NCBI GenBank assembly: GCA_029070945.1
Contig: JAIEBK010000102.1
Coordinates: 1-43,992, forward strand
Origin: Muribaculaceae bacterium
GTDB lineage: Bacteria; Bacteroidota; Bacteroidia; Bacteroidales; Muribaculaceae
Direction of reading: 5' to 3'
DNA length: 43,992 nt
The first letter of the stretch is position 1. The number at the start of each line of letters is the position of its first letter. Both the position numbers and the translations under genes were made by a program. Below, in pieces: positions 33,099 through 41,468 of the stretch. Under the pieces are notes generated by a model, which had not been told where the DNA came from, ran no database searches, and saw only the letters and a list, made by a program, of their open reading frames with translations.

Positions 33099-34298
33099 AT
33101 GGAAAATAAAGTTGTGAGAAAAGAAAAGCTGTGGAACAGCGAGTATCTTAAGGTAATGCTATGTAATTTCCTGCTGTTCTTCGCATTCTATCTTCTGACC
33201 CCTCTTTTGCCGCTATATCTCGATTCAGAGTTTAAAGCTGATAAAGACCTGATAGGAGTTGTCTTGTCGGGATATATTGTCGCGACTCTACTTATCCGTC
33301 CCTTCAGCGGTTTTGTTGTCGACACATTCGACCGTAAAAAGGTTCTGATGCTCTGTTTCTTCTTTTTTTTCCTATGTTTCAGCGGTTATCTCGGAGCAAG
33401 TACGCTTCTTATGTTTTTCATTGTGCGTACCATGCATGGCATTCCTTTCGGAGCCACTACAGTCGCAAACAGCACTGCCGCCATTGATGTCCTTCCATCC
33501 AGCCGACGAAACGAGGGTATAGGATATTACGGACTTAGCAACAACCTTGCCATGGCCATAGCACCAAGCGTGGGAATATACATATATCATCTGACCGATA
33601 ACTTTACCCTTCTGTTCTGGCTCTCCTTAGGTCTGGCATTTCTGGGATTCCTATGCAGTACTTCCGTAAAAATTCCCGGACGGGCCAAAGCAGAGGGGAA
33701 ACCGAAGCTAAGTCTCGATCATTTCTTCCTGGGTCGTGCATGGTTGCTCGCTGTCAACATATGTTTCTTCGGCGCATGCTGGGGTCTGATGAGCAATTAT
33801 GTGGCACTCTACGGCAAGCAGGAGCTTAACATAACTGACGGCACCGGCGTATTCTTTATGATCCTTTCCGCAGGACTCTTTATTTCACGGCTATTCGGAG
33901 CAAAAAGCCTGCGAAAGGGACTGCTCACCCACAATGCTCTGATCGGAGTACTTCTGTCTCTCGCGGGATACAGTATGTTTGCCTTTGTGGTAACGCCATG
34001 GAGCTTCTATCTTTCAGCGTTGCTTATAGGACTCGGTAACGGACAGATGTATCCTGCGTTTCTGAATATGTTCATCAAAGTGGCGCGTCACGACCAACGA
34101 GGAACAGCAAATTCATCTATCCTTATCTCATGGGATCTCGGAATGGGACTTGGAATATTGCTTGGAGGAGTTATTGCGGAGAATGTGGGGTTTGCCGAAG
34201 CTTTCCATACGACTGCTTTTATGCAGGCAGGTGGTGCTCTGCTCTTCATTTTCTTCACCCGATATTTTTTTGAGCGTCGCAAACTCAATGAGAACTGA
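33099..34298 (+). CDS. MFS transporter (drug/sugar efflux type)
   Basis: Inner-membrane major-facilitator protein of 399 residues with 12 predicted helices and no large central loop, as in the MFS_1 family. DTFDRKKVLML is the loop between helices 2 and 3, and RTMHGIPFGATTVANSTAAI resembles the efflux-type motif in helices 4-5. I choose the ATG at 33099 because AGGAGG lies 8 nt upstream; an earlier in-frame ATG at 33081 is possible. The substrate is unknown. It is translationally close to the LolC/E-like gene, though a shared function is not evident. Confidence 0.85.
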   Translation: MENKVVRKEKLWNSEYLKVMLCNFLLFFAFYLLTPLLPLYLDSEFKADKDLIGVVLSGYIVATLLIRPFSGFVVDTFDRKKVLMLCFFFFFLCFSGYLGASTLLMFFIVRTMHGIPFGATTVANSTAAIDVLPSSRRNEGIGYYGLSNNLAMAIAPSVGIYIYHLTDNFTLLFWLSLGLAFLGFLCSTSVKIPGRAKAEGKPKLSLDHFFLGRAWLLAVNICFFGACWGLMSNYVALYGKQELNITDGTGVFFMILSAGLFISRLFGAKSLRKGLLTHNALIGVLLSLAGYSMFAFVVTPWSFYLSALLIGLGNGQMYPAFLNMFIKVARHDQRGTANSSILISWDLGMGLGILLGGVIAENVGFAEAFHTTAFMQAGGALLFIFFTRYFFERRKLNEN

Positions 34299-34366
34299 AT
34301 TTAATGTGAGATTAGGGATGAAATTGTAAGAAAGAATATTTTTTTACATAATTTAAATGTTTTGAG

Positions 34367-34398
34367 GTTGGCAATAAGTGGATTTTTTGGTAATTTTG
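34367..34398 (+). promoter_or_regulatory. promoter giving a very short leader
   Basis: GTTG (34367-34370), a 20-bp spacer and TAATTTTG (34391-34398). The ATG at 34405 is 6 bp past the -7 box, so transcription would begin on or next to the start codon. This also rules out the upstream ATG at 34378. Confidence 0.5.
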
Positions 34399-34404
34399 CA
34401 AATT

Positions 34405-37400
34405 ATGAATTGCAAGAGATACCTTACATTACTGGCCGCCGGTGTTATTTCATTAGGAATATGTGATTGGATTGGTCTACCCGATATATTGAATACTGAG
34501 ATATTCGAAACCTCTCAGGCTTCGGCTGCGAGAAAAAAAACAAAGAAGAAAAGTACGAGAAAGAAGTCTGCGACAGCAAAGTCCGGCATCAAGACGACTA
34601 CGAGGAAGAAGACTTCAAAAAAGAGCGGCAGAAACCGTAAGAAACGTTCCACTGTCGCGGCACCCCGTGCAACTGCTGTAATGCCTCCGGCCGAGACTCC
34701 AAGCAATGATTCGCTGACTCTTTCCATCAACGAAAGGCTTATCAAGCTCATACCGAAAAGCCACAATCCGGGGGGGCTGAGAGTGAACAGCGTAAAGACA
34801 GACACTATAAACCATAAGGCTGTGTTTAGCCTTAATGAGAATTTCACCTATCTTCCAATAAATAAAGAATACATCGATCAGCTCGAAGGGCAGGCAAAAG
34901 AAGCCATGCCTGATTCGCTTGCCGACTTCCTGATAGAACTCAGAGTCAGTGGGAAACCTCTTTCCTATTATATAAATTCAATCGACAAACTTCCGAAAGA
35001 ATACCGCAACAACATTCCGTTTGTCAGGAGCGCAGAACCTCTTTCTCCGATAACAAAAGGCATGCAGGGCGACAATGTAGCTATGTGGCACAGCCATGGC
35101 CGTTACTATAAGCCTGCCAACGACAACTGGTATTGGCAGCGGCCTTTTCTTTTCCAGTCAGTGGAAGATACATATACCTTAGGGTTTATTCTTCCGTATG
35201 CTGTCCCGATGCTTGAGAATGCCGGCGCCTATGTCATGCTTCCAAGAGAGAGGGACATAAATCCTATAGAGGTGATAGTTGATAATGATCAGCCGGAAGA
35301 AGGATCGGCACTCTATTCCCAGAACTCTTATTTTGAAGTAAACGGCCATCAGAAATGGCAGACCGGAGAAGGAGAAGGTTTTATCTATGACCTCCCGGAT
35401 TTCAGGGACACGGAGAATCCTTTTGAGAACGGCACATTCCGTATTGTGAAGACAACAAAGCACGGAAGTCCTTCCACAGCTTCATGGGTCGCGGATATTC
35501 CCGAATCGAGGGAATATGCGATATATGTCAGCTACAAATCCCTTCCTGATTCTTCGGAAGATGCCCGCTATACTATCAACTATGACGGAGGATCGGAAGA
35601 TATTCTGGTAAATCAGAAGATTGGAGGAGGAACCTGGATCTATCTCGGCACATATCCGCTTGCCGAAGGTTACGACCCGGAAAATCCCACGGTAGTTTTG
35701 AGCAGCCGCAGCGAGAACGGAGGCGAGACTGTGGTCACTGCCGATGCCGTGAAGATAGGCGGAGGAATGGGCAACATCGCCAGATCTCCCAAACGCAGCG
35801 ATGTGCTCTGGAACAATGTGATCCAGTCATATGACACTGATTCGATCTCTGTCGACACGATAATCGCAGACTACGCCGATTCCTCTGACCGTCCTGTTGC
35901 CACCGACAATCCATTCAGAAAGGAAGAGGTTCAGAAGGCAATGAAATCGGAACCTATGTTCAAGACATCCGGACTTCCGCGATGGCTCGAGGGAGCCAGA
36001 TACTGGCTTCAGTGGGCCGGAATGCCTGACTCCGTTTATTCTCCTTATGCGGGAACAGATGATTATAAGGATGACTATACGAGCCGTGGGCTATGGGTGA
36101 ACTATCTTGCGGGCGGTTCGAGAGTACTTCCCAATGAGAAGGGTCTCGGAATACCCATCGACGCTGCCATGGCGCTCCATAGCGATGCGGGAAAACGTAG
36201 CGATGATTCCTTTATTGGAACGCTGGGCATCTACTTCACAAACGGCAATGGAAATTACGCAGACGGCACTCCGAGAAAAAACTCACGCACCATGACGGAT
36301 ATGCTGATGCGACAGATCACAGGCGACATACGTGCGAAATATGAGCCTGAATGGACTCGCCGTCCGATGTGGGATAAGTCGTATGTAGAGGCAAGGGTGC
36401 CTGAAGTTCCGACCACACTGATAGAGCTTCTCAGTCATCAGAATTTCGCCGACATGCAGTATGGCAACGACCCGAGATTTCGCTTCACGGTGGGACGCGC
36501 CATCTATAAGGCTCTTGCCCGCTTTATTGGTGAGAGAAAGGACCGAAAGGTAGTGATACAGCCTCTTCCTGTCAGAAATTTCGCAATCCAGAAAACGGGA
36601 AAGACCACATATAGACTTTCGTGGCAACCTACACCCGACGAACTTGAGCCAACAGCTATGCCCACCGGATATTTAGTGATGGAGAGAAGCGGCGAAGACA
36701 TGAGTTTTCATAAAATAGGGGAAACTACCAAACCACATTTTGAAATCCAGGCCGATGATGACGAAATTCACTCATTCAGGATCATCGCCTTCAACGACGG
36801 CGGACGCTCGTTTCCATCCGAGACACTTGCATTCCGCCATGCTAACGGGGAGCAGCATCCTATCCTTATTGTAAACGGCTTTACGAGAGTGAGTGCTCCC
36901 GGAGTGGTGTCTGACGGTGATTATGCAGGTTTTGACACAACAAATGATTTTGGAGTGCCATACATCCGTGATGTATCCTTCACCGGTAACCAGACAGAAT
37001 TTCACAGAAGCGCGGGTGACGGATTCGGCAAGAGCGGTTCCCAGCATGTGGCGTCGGTAATCGCCGGAAACACATTCGACTATCCTTATCTCCACGGCGA
37101 GGCTATCGCTGAGACGGGACGCGGGTTTGTGAGTACGAGTGTAGGAGCTGTTGAACAGGGAAGTATCAATCTTTCCGACTACAAGACAATCGACCTTATT
37201 CTCGGAAAACAGAAAGCCACCACTATTGGTCGGGGCAACCACGGGACTGATTTTATCGCTTTCCCTAAAAAACTCCGAAATGCATTGACAGGATTCCTGA
37301 ATAAGGGTGGCGACCTGATAGTAAGCGGTCAGTATGTGGCGAGTGACCTCAGAGACACGCGAAGCGACAACGATGCCGCAAAGTGGGGGGAAGAAGTGCT

Positions 37401-37743
37401 TTGCATCTCTATGCCTGATTCCTTAGAAATGACTCTCGGAGGAAGGATCGACGGTATGGAAGCTCCGCTAAAGTCATCTTTAGAGAGCCGTAGATACACT
37501 TATTCAAACACTCTGAATCCGGAACAGTATATAGTGGAACGTCCGGACGCCATAATACCTACCTCATGTGCTGACGAATCGGCGATCTTTATGAGATTCA
37601 GTGATACAGATGCTGCGGCAGGTCTCCTGATAAGGGATGGAAAGTCACGAAGGGCCGTGATGAGCGTTCCGTTTGAGTCACTTACAGACGCTAACCAGCG
37701 TAATCTTCTGATGAAGGAAATTCTGGAGTGGATTGAAAAGTAA
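34405..37743 (+). CDS. exported amidase-like protein interrupted by a golvesin-type domain
   Basis: Large exported protein of about 1112 residues. It begins MNCKRYLTLLAAGVISLGIC, a probable signal or anchor, followed by a very basic Lys/Arg/Thr/Ser region (about 42-85). An N-acetylmuramoyl-L-alanine amidase (Amidase_3)-like domain appears split. The first part has MWHSHGRYYKP (H231) and FQSVEDTYT (E254), then PMLENAGAYVMLPRERD; the second has MALHSDAGKRSDD (H592) and TTLIELLSHQNFAD (E674). These fit the His-Glu-His zinc site and catalytic Glu. Between them lies an insert of over 300 residues with a golvesin/xanthan-lyase C-terminal-like beta domain. A fibronectin-like domain (about 730-820) and an unassigned C-terminal domain follow. 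It probably trims peptidoglycan or binds the envelope. The GT2 gene starts 37 bp later. Confidence 0.75.
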   Translation: MNCKRYLTLLAAGVISLGICDWIGLPDILNTEIFETSQASAARKKTKKKSTRKKSATAKSGIKTTTRKKTSKKSGRNRKKRSTVAAPRATAVMPPAETPSNDSLTLSINERLIKLIPKSHNPGGLRVNSVKTDTINHKAVFSLNENFTYLPINKEYIDQLEGQAKEAMPDSLADFLIELRVSGKPLSYYINSIDKLPKEYRNNIPFVRSAEPLSPITKGMQGDNVAMWHSHGRYYKPANDNWYWQRPFLFQSVEDTYTLGFILPYAVPMLENAGAYVMLPRERDINPIEVIVDNDQPEEGSALYSQNSYFEVNGHQKWQTGEGEGFIYDLPDFRDTENPFENGTFRIVKTTKHGSPSTASWVADIPESREYAIYVSYKSLPDSSEDARYTINYDGGSEDILVNQKIGGGTWIYLGTYPLAEGYDPENPTVVLSSRSENGGETVVTADAVKIGGGMGNIARSPKRSDVLWNNVIQSYDTDSISVDTIIADYADSSDRPVATDNPFRKEEVQKAMKSEPMFKTSGLPRWLEGARYWLQWAGMPDSVYSPYAGTDDYKDDYTSRGLWVNYLAGGSRVLPNEKGLGIPIDAAMALHSDAGKRSDDSFIGTLGIYFTNGNGNYADGTPRKNSRTMTDMLMRQITGDIRAKYEPEWTRRPMWDKSYVEARVPEVPTTLIELLSHQNFADMQYGNDPRFRFTVGRAIYKALARFIGERKDRKVVIQPLPVRNFAIQKTGKTTYRLSWQPTPDELEPTAMPTGYLVMERSGEDMSFHKIGETTKPHFEIQADDDEIHSFRIIAFNDGGRSFPSETLAFRHANGEQHPILIVNGFTRVSAPGVVSDGDYAGFDTTNDFGVPYIRDVSFTGNQTEFHRSAGDGFGKSGSQHVASVIAGNTFDYPYLHGEAIAETGRGFVSTSVGAVEQGSINLSDYKTIDLILGKQKATTIGRGNHGTDFIAFPKKLRNALTGFLNKGGDLIVSGQYVASDLRDTRSDNDAAKWGEEVLCISMPDSLEMTLGGRIDGMEAPLKSSLESRRYTYSNTLNPEQYIVERPDAIIPTSCADESAIFMRFSDTDAAAGLLIRDGKSRRAVMSVPFESLTDANQRNLLMKEILEWIEK

Positions 37744-37771
37744 TATAGAATTGGGAATTTTGAATTGAGAA
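37744..37771. repeat. TTGAGAA-type heptad array before the GT2 gene
   Basis: TATAGAA, TTGGGAA, TTTTGAA and TTGAGAA, starting on the base after the amidase-like stop codon and ending 9 bp before the next ATG. Reversed, it closely matches 12730-12757. Confidence 0.7.
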
Positions 37772-37780
37772 TTATTTTCG

Positions 37781-39106
37781 ATGATACAGTTTGAAAACAT
37801 AAGCCAGCTTAGAGAGGAGATATTTAAAAACGGTCTTGACCAGTTTATATTCGTCAAGCTCGGAAATAAGGAAATAAGAATGTATCCCCATTCCGAGAAA
37901 AGAATGCGCGAACTTGCCGAAATATGTGATGTCCCCTTCACGTATGCCTGGTATCGTGATGTAGCCGATGATGGCACGGTGACCAATCATCCTACCATAG
38001 ACTATCAGCTCGGATCCATGCGAGATGACTTTGATTTCGGATCGATCGTACTTCTGAATGCCGCCGATGTCCTTAATGCTTCGGAGGATTTCGAGAAAGA
38101 ATATGATGAACTCCCCGATGGCGGATGGTATGCCCTCAGGCTGCGGCTTCTTACCGGCCGTGGTGCTCTCTGCATCAATGAATACCTCTATGAGCAGAGC
38201 AAGACTGACTATAGAAAGAGTGGCGAACAGCAGCACGATTATGTGGATCCACGCAATGCCGACTATCAGAAAGCGATGGAGACAGTATGCCGGGCACACC
38301 TTCGTGAGATTAACGCTCTTGTAGGGGAGCCTAAGCCGGCAGACGTGGGATCGGCCTATTTTGCCGTTGAGGCGAGTGTCGTCATTCCGGTCCGGAACAG
38401 GGTAGCTACTGTCATGGACGCGGTGGAGTCGGCACTGTCCCAGCTTACGGATTTTCCGTTTAATGTCATAGTGGTCGATAACGGAAGTACTGACGGAACA
38501 CGTCAGGCCTTACTGTCTGTGCCTGATCCGCGACTTCATGTGATCCTTGTGGAAGATGAAGAAGGGCTGGGAATCGGAGGCTGTTGGAACAAGGCTCTTG
38601 AATCTGAACGTTGCGGACGATTTGCCGTTCAGCTTGATTCCGATGATGTATATTCCGGAACCGACACTCTTCAAAGGATTGTGAATAAGTTTTATGAGGA
38701 GAATTGCGCCATGGTAGTGGGAAGTTATACGCTTACGGATTTCGATATGAATGTCATTCCTCCGGGTCTGATAGCACATACTGAATGGACAGCTGAAAAC
38801 GGCGCGAATAATGCACTTCGTATAAACGGTTTCGGAGCGCCACGGGCATTCTATACTCCGATAGCCCGCGAAATTTTGTTTCCCAATGTCTCTTATGGTG
38901 AAGACTACGCGATGGCATTGCGAATATCGCGGACATGGAAGATCGGAAGAATATATGAATCTATCTATAGCTGCCGGCGCTGGAGTGGAAACAGCGACGC
39001 TGCGCTTCCGATAGAAAAAACCAATGAGAACAATATCTATAAGGATTTCCTGCGCACCATAGAACTTCTTGCACGAATCCATGAGAATATGGAGGAGGGA
39101 GAGTAA
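37781..39106 (+). CDS. GT2 glycosyltransferase with an N-terminal domain of unknown function
   Basis: Cytosolic protein of 441 residues. Residues 198 to about 310 form a GT-A family 2 domain: [32 protein letters not shown], and the metal-binding DSDD at 286-289 in [31 protein letters not shown] carries the ED catalytic-base motif. Residues 1-195 are a separate mixed alpha/beta region I do not recognise ([20 protein letters not shown], then [10 protein letters not shown] and [10 protein letters not shown]). No membrane segment. It lies between the amidase-like protein and the DUF4922 protein, with heptad repeats at both junctions, so the three are probably one operon. The donor may be the sugar nucleotide handled by DUF4922. 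Confidence 0.82.
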   Translation: MIQFENISQLREEIFKNGLDQFIFVKLGNKEIRMYPHSEKRMRELAEICDVPFTYAWYRDVADDGTVTNHPTIDYQLGSMRDDFDFGSIVLLNAADVLNASEDFEKEYDELPDGGWYALRLRLLTGRGALCINEYLYEQSKTDYRKSGEQQHDYVDPRNADYQKAMETVCRAHLREINALVGEPKPADVGSAYFAVEASVVIPVRNRVATVMDAVESALSQLTDFPFNVIVVDNGSTDGTRQALLSVPDPRLHVILVEDEEGLGIGGCWNKALESERCGRFAVQLDSDDVYSGTDTLQRIVNKFYEENCAMVVGSYTLTDFDMNVIPPGLIAHTEWTAENGANNALRINGFGAPRAFYTPIAREILFPNVSYGEDYAMALRISRTWKIGRIYESIYSCRRWSGNSDAALPIEKTNENNIYKDFLRTIELLARIHENMEEGE

Positions 39107-39108
39107 GT

Positions 39109-39157
39109 GGTTAAGGGTTAAGGGTTAAGAGTTAAGGATTAATGGTTAAGAGTTAAG
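39109..39157. repeat. GGTTAAG heptanucleotide tandem array at a translation start
   Basis: Seven consecutive 7-bp units (GGTTAAG three times, AGTTAAG, GATTAAT, GGTTAAG, AGTTAAG). The array starts 3 bp after the GT2 stop codon and ends 3 bp before the ATG of the DUF4922 gene, so it forms the whole ribosome-binding region. It carries stop codons in all frames. Confidence 0.88.
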
Positions 39158-39160
39158 AGT

Positions 39161-40021
39161 ATGGTGGAGTTTATTGACGCGCAGCTTGCGGAATGGCCGC
39201 TTGCGAGGGAAAACTATCAGGCGCTTGGAAAGACGGAGAGGAGAAGCATGCAGCTTGGTGATCTTACTGTCGGAATCCAGCATAATCCAGCACGTATTGT
39301 ATCGACAGGAGCAAAAACCGATGCGAAATCTGTTTCCGAGCGACCATGCTTCCTTTGTAAGAAAAACAGGCCCTCTCAACAGATTGGATTTGAAATTGTG
39401 GATGGCTGGGAGCTTCTTGTCAATCCCTACCCTATTTTCCCGACTCACTTTACAATTGTGAAAAAGGCGCACGAGCCGCAGGAGGGTTTCTCACTGGATA
39501 TGGTCATGATGGCTGAGAAACTTCCCGGCCACACGGTTTTCTTCAATGGAAAAGTCGCTGGAGCCTCATGTCCTGACCACATGCACTGTCAGGCTGTCAA
39601 GACACATGAACTTCCACTGATGAAGCTTATAGAAGATAAGCATACGCTTAAATACGGCCATTCATCCACATCGGAAAGTCTTGGGCTTGACGTTCCGTTC
39701 TTTTTCAAGAGTGTCATCATCACTCCTGACATCGAAGGGATGTCGGTACTTGGAAGAATAGATGATATTATAGGAAAGGAACATATCAAGGATGGAAAGC
39801 TTAATGCCTTTGTCTGGATCGACGGCAACGGCCTGCTGAGGATATGTGCTGTCCCCAGAAGGGCTCACCGACCCTCATGCTACGGACGAGAAGACGGTCA
39901 ACATCTCATCTCGCCCGGATGCATAGACATGGCAGGAGTTATAATAGCTCCTCTGAGGAAAGATTATGACACTCTTAGGGAGTGTGATGTAAGGGAAATC
40001 TACAGAGAGTGCTCGCTATAG
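39161..40021 (+). CDS. DUF4922 protein, HIT-superfamily nucleotidyltransferase/phosphorylase
   Basis: Cytosolic protein of 286 residues related to GalT, ATP adenylyltransferase and GDP-L-galactose phosphorylase. A CxxC pair (C63, C66 in RPCFLCKKNRP) may bind zinc. WELLVNPYPIFPTHFTIVKK is the strand block before the active site. The HxHxQ motif is H140, H142 and Q144 in ASCPDHMHCQAV, where the second His normally takes the nucleotidyl group. Near the end, CAVPRRAHRPSCYG is also family-like. Such enzymes swap or release nucleotides from nucleotide sugars or dinucleotides; the true substrate is unknown. The start directly follows a 7-bp repeat array, with no Shine-Dalgarno. Confidence 0.8.
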   Translation: MVEFIDAQLAEWPLARENYQALGKTERRSMQLGDLTVGIQHNPARIVSTGAKTDAKSVSERPCFLCKKNRPSQQIGFEIVDGWELLVNPYPIFPTHFTIVKKAHEPQEGFSLDMVMMAEKLPGHTVFFNGKVAGASCPDHMHCQAVKTHELPLMKLIEDKHTLKYGHSSTSESLGLDVPFFFKSVIITPDIEGMSVLGRIDDIIGKEHIKDGKLNAFVWIDGNGLLRICAVPRRAHRPSCYGREDGQHLISPGCIDMAGVIIAPLRKDYDTLRECDVREIYRECSL

Positions 40022-40058
40022 ACTTTTAAATGCTTTTTAGCCTTTTTAAGGAGAAATA

Positions 40059-40090
40059 TTTGTAGGTATGGATGGAATTTGTTAATTTTG
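40059..40090 (+). promoter_or_regulatory. Bacteroidetes-type promoter of tpiA
   Basis: TTTG (40059-40062), a 20-bp spacer and TAATTTTG (40083-40090) match the consensus exactly. Transcription would start near 40096, leaving a leader of about 80 nt. Confidence 0.75.
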
Positions 40091-40099
40091 CGTGTTGAA

Positions 40100-40129
40100 A
40101 CGGATTGCGGTATATAGTACTGAATCCGT
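40100..40129 (+). other. hairpin in the tpiA leader
   Basis: ACGGATT (40100-40106) and AATCCGT (40123-40129) form a perfect 7-bp stem with a 16-nt loop, a few bases from the predicted 5' end of the mRNA. It may stabilise the transcript of a highly expressed gene. It is not followed by T residues. Confidence 0.4.
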
Positions 40130-40175
40130 CAAGAATAGGGAAATAACATTAACGATACAATAAAACATTATCAAA

Positions 40176-40931
40176 ATGAGAAAGAATATTGTAGCCGGCA
40201 ACTGGAAAATGAATACTACCCTCGACGAGGGAGTGGAACTTGCCGATGCTGTGAACAGCGCCCTTAAGGCAAAGAAAGCCAACTGCGATGTAGTGATCTG
40301 TGTTCCCTTCACCCACCTCACATCCGTACACGGAGTGATCGACGCAGATATCCTCGGCCTTGGCGCAGAAAACTGCTCGGAGCATGAGAGCGGTGCCTAC
40401 ACGGGCGAAGTGAGCGCTCCTATGGTAAAGAGCACAGGTGCGACTCATGTAATCCTTGGTCATAGCGAACGTCGTCAGTATTTCGGCGAGACCAACGAGC
40501 AGCTCCTTGCAAAGACTAAGCTTGCCCTTGCTAACGGTCTTACACCGATCTTCTGCGTAGGCGAAGTGCTTGAAGAGCGTGAAAACGGCACATACAATGA
40601 TGTCGTGGCAGGTCAGGTAGAGGCTCTCTTCAGCCTTTCACCCGAAGATTTCTCCAAAATCGTCATTGCTTACGAACCGGTATGGGCAATCGGTACCGGC
40701 AAGACTGCAACCGCAGATCAGGCACAGGATATGCACGCACACATCCGCAACGTTATCGCTGCAAAGTATGGCAAAGAACTCGCGGACAACACCTCAATCC
40801 TTTATGGTGGAAGCTGCAAGCCATCCAATGCAAAGGAACTCTTCGCCAAACCTGATGTTGACGGAGGTCTCATCGGTGGAGCTGCCCTCAAGGCTGATTC
40901 CTTCATGGGAATTGTAGAGGCTTTTGACTGA
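40176..40931 (+). CDS. tpiA: triosephosphate isomerase
   Basis: Glycolytic enzyme of 251 residues that interconverts dihydroxyacetone phosphate and glyceraldehyde 3-phosphate in the cytosol. It has a complete (beta/alpha)8 barrel with catalytic K11 in VAGNWKMN, H96 in [12 protein letters not shown] and E167 in [15 protein letters not shown], plus the phosphate-binding [10 protein letters not shown] and [15 protein letters not shown] consensus promoter and a hairpin leader precede it. The SPOR-domain gene follows after 30 bp, so read-through into it and folE is likely. Confidence 0.99.
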   Translation: MRKNIVAGNWKMNTTLDEGVELADAVNSALKAKKANCDVVICVPFTHLTSVHGVIDADILGLGAENCSEHESGAYTGEVSAPMVKSTGATHVILGHSERRQYFGETNEQLLAKTKLALANGLTPIFCVGEVLEERENGTYNDVVAGQVEALFSLSPEDFSKIVIAYEPVWAIGTGKTATADQAQDMHAHIRNVIAAKYGKELADNTSILYGGSCKPSNAKELFAKPDVDGGLIGGAALKADSFMGIVEAFD

Positions 40932-40961
40932 AAAAGGATGATGTAAACAAAATCCTTACTG

Positions 40962-41468
40962 ATGACACATAGAATCAGCTCATACATCAAGATGCTCATA
41001 CCGACAGTGACTCTGTCGGTATGGGCACTTCCCGCATTTGCGGATGGTCCGGAATATGAGAACATAGTAGAGCGTATAGAGTCTGAATCTAACGGAAACG
41101 TCACTATCGATATAGATGAGGATCTTCTTGACAAGATACTGACCGATCCGGGAGTGGCTGTAAGGAAGAAAGAAACAAAAGATCCTAATGCGGTCCGCAA
41201 CGGTTTCAGAATTCAGGTCTTCAGCGACGGACGCAATCAGAGTTCGCTCGAAGCAAGAGCAAAAGCACGGGGAAATGCTATCGTCGCTCGTTTTCCGAAA
41301 TACCGTGGACAGGTATATACATATTCCAGCGCCCCGAACTGGTATACAAGAATCGGTAACTTCCGAAATGAAGAGGAAGCTGAGAAAGCTCTTGATGAAC
41401 TCAAACGCAGTTTTCCGAACTTCAGTTCAGAAATGCGTATCGTGAGATCTAAGATCAACGTGAGATGA
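40962..41468 (+). CDS. exported SPOR domain protein
   Basis: Protein of 168 residues with an N-terminal signal peptide or anchor (SSYIKMLIPTVTLSVWALPA) and a C-terminal SPOR domain (about 88-165; NGFRIQVFSDGRN to WYTRIGNFRNEEEAEKALDE). SPOR domains bind peptidoglycan lacking stem peptides, often at the division site. The middle (about 35-85) is acidic and probably flexible. The gene sits between tpiA and folE, an order I recall as common in Bacteroidetes, and its stop overlaps the folE start by 4 bp. A specific role is not established. Confidence 0.88.
   Translation: MTHRISSYIKMLIPTVTLSVWALPAFADGPEYENIVERIESESNGNVTIDIDEDLLDKILTDPGVAVRKKETKDPNAVRNGFRIQVFSDGRNQSSLEARAKARGNAIVARFPKYRGQVYTYSSAPNWYTRIGNFRNEEEAEKALDELKRSFPNFSSEMRIVRSKINVR

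Noticed and set aside
34378-34404. Upstream ATG of the amidase-like gene
   Set aside because: It lies before the predicted -7 box, so it would not be in the mRNA, and the signal peptide begins at 34405.
39109-39157. CRISPR or telomere-like array
   Set aside because: Units are 7 bp with no spacers, and no cas genes are present.
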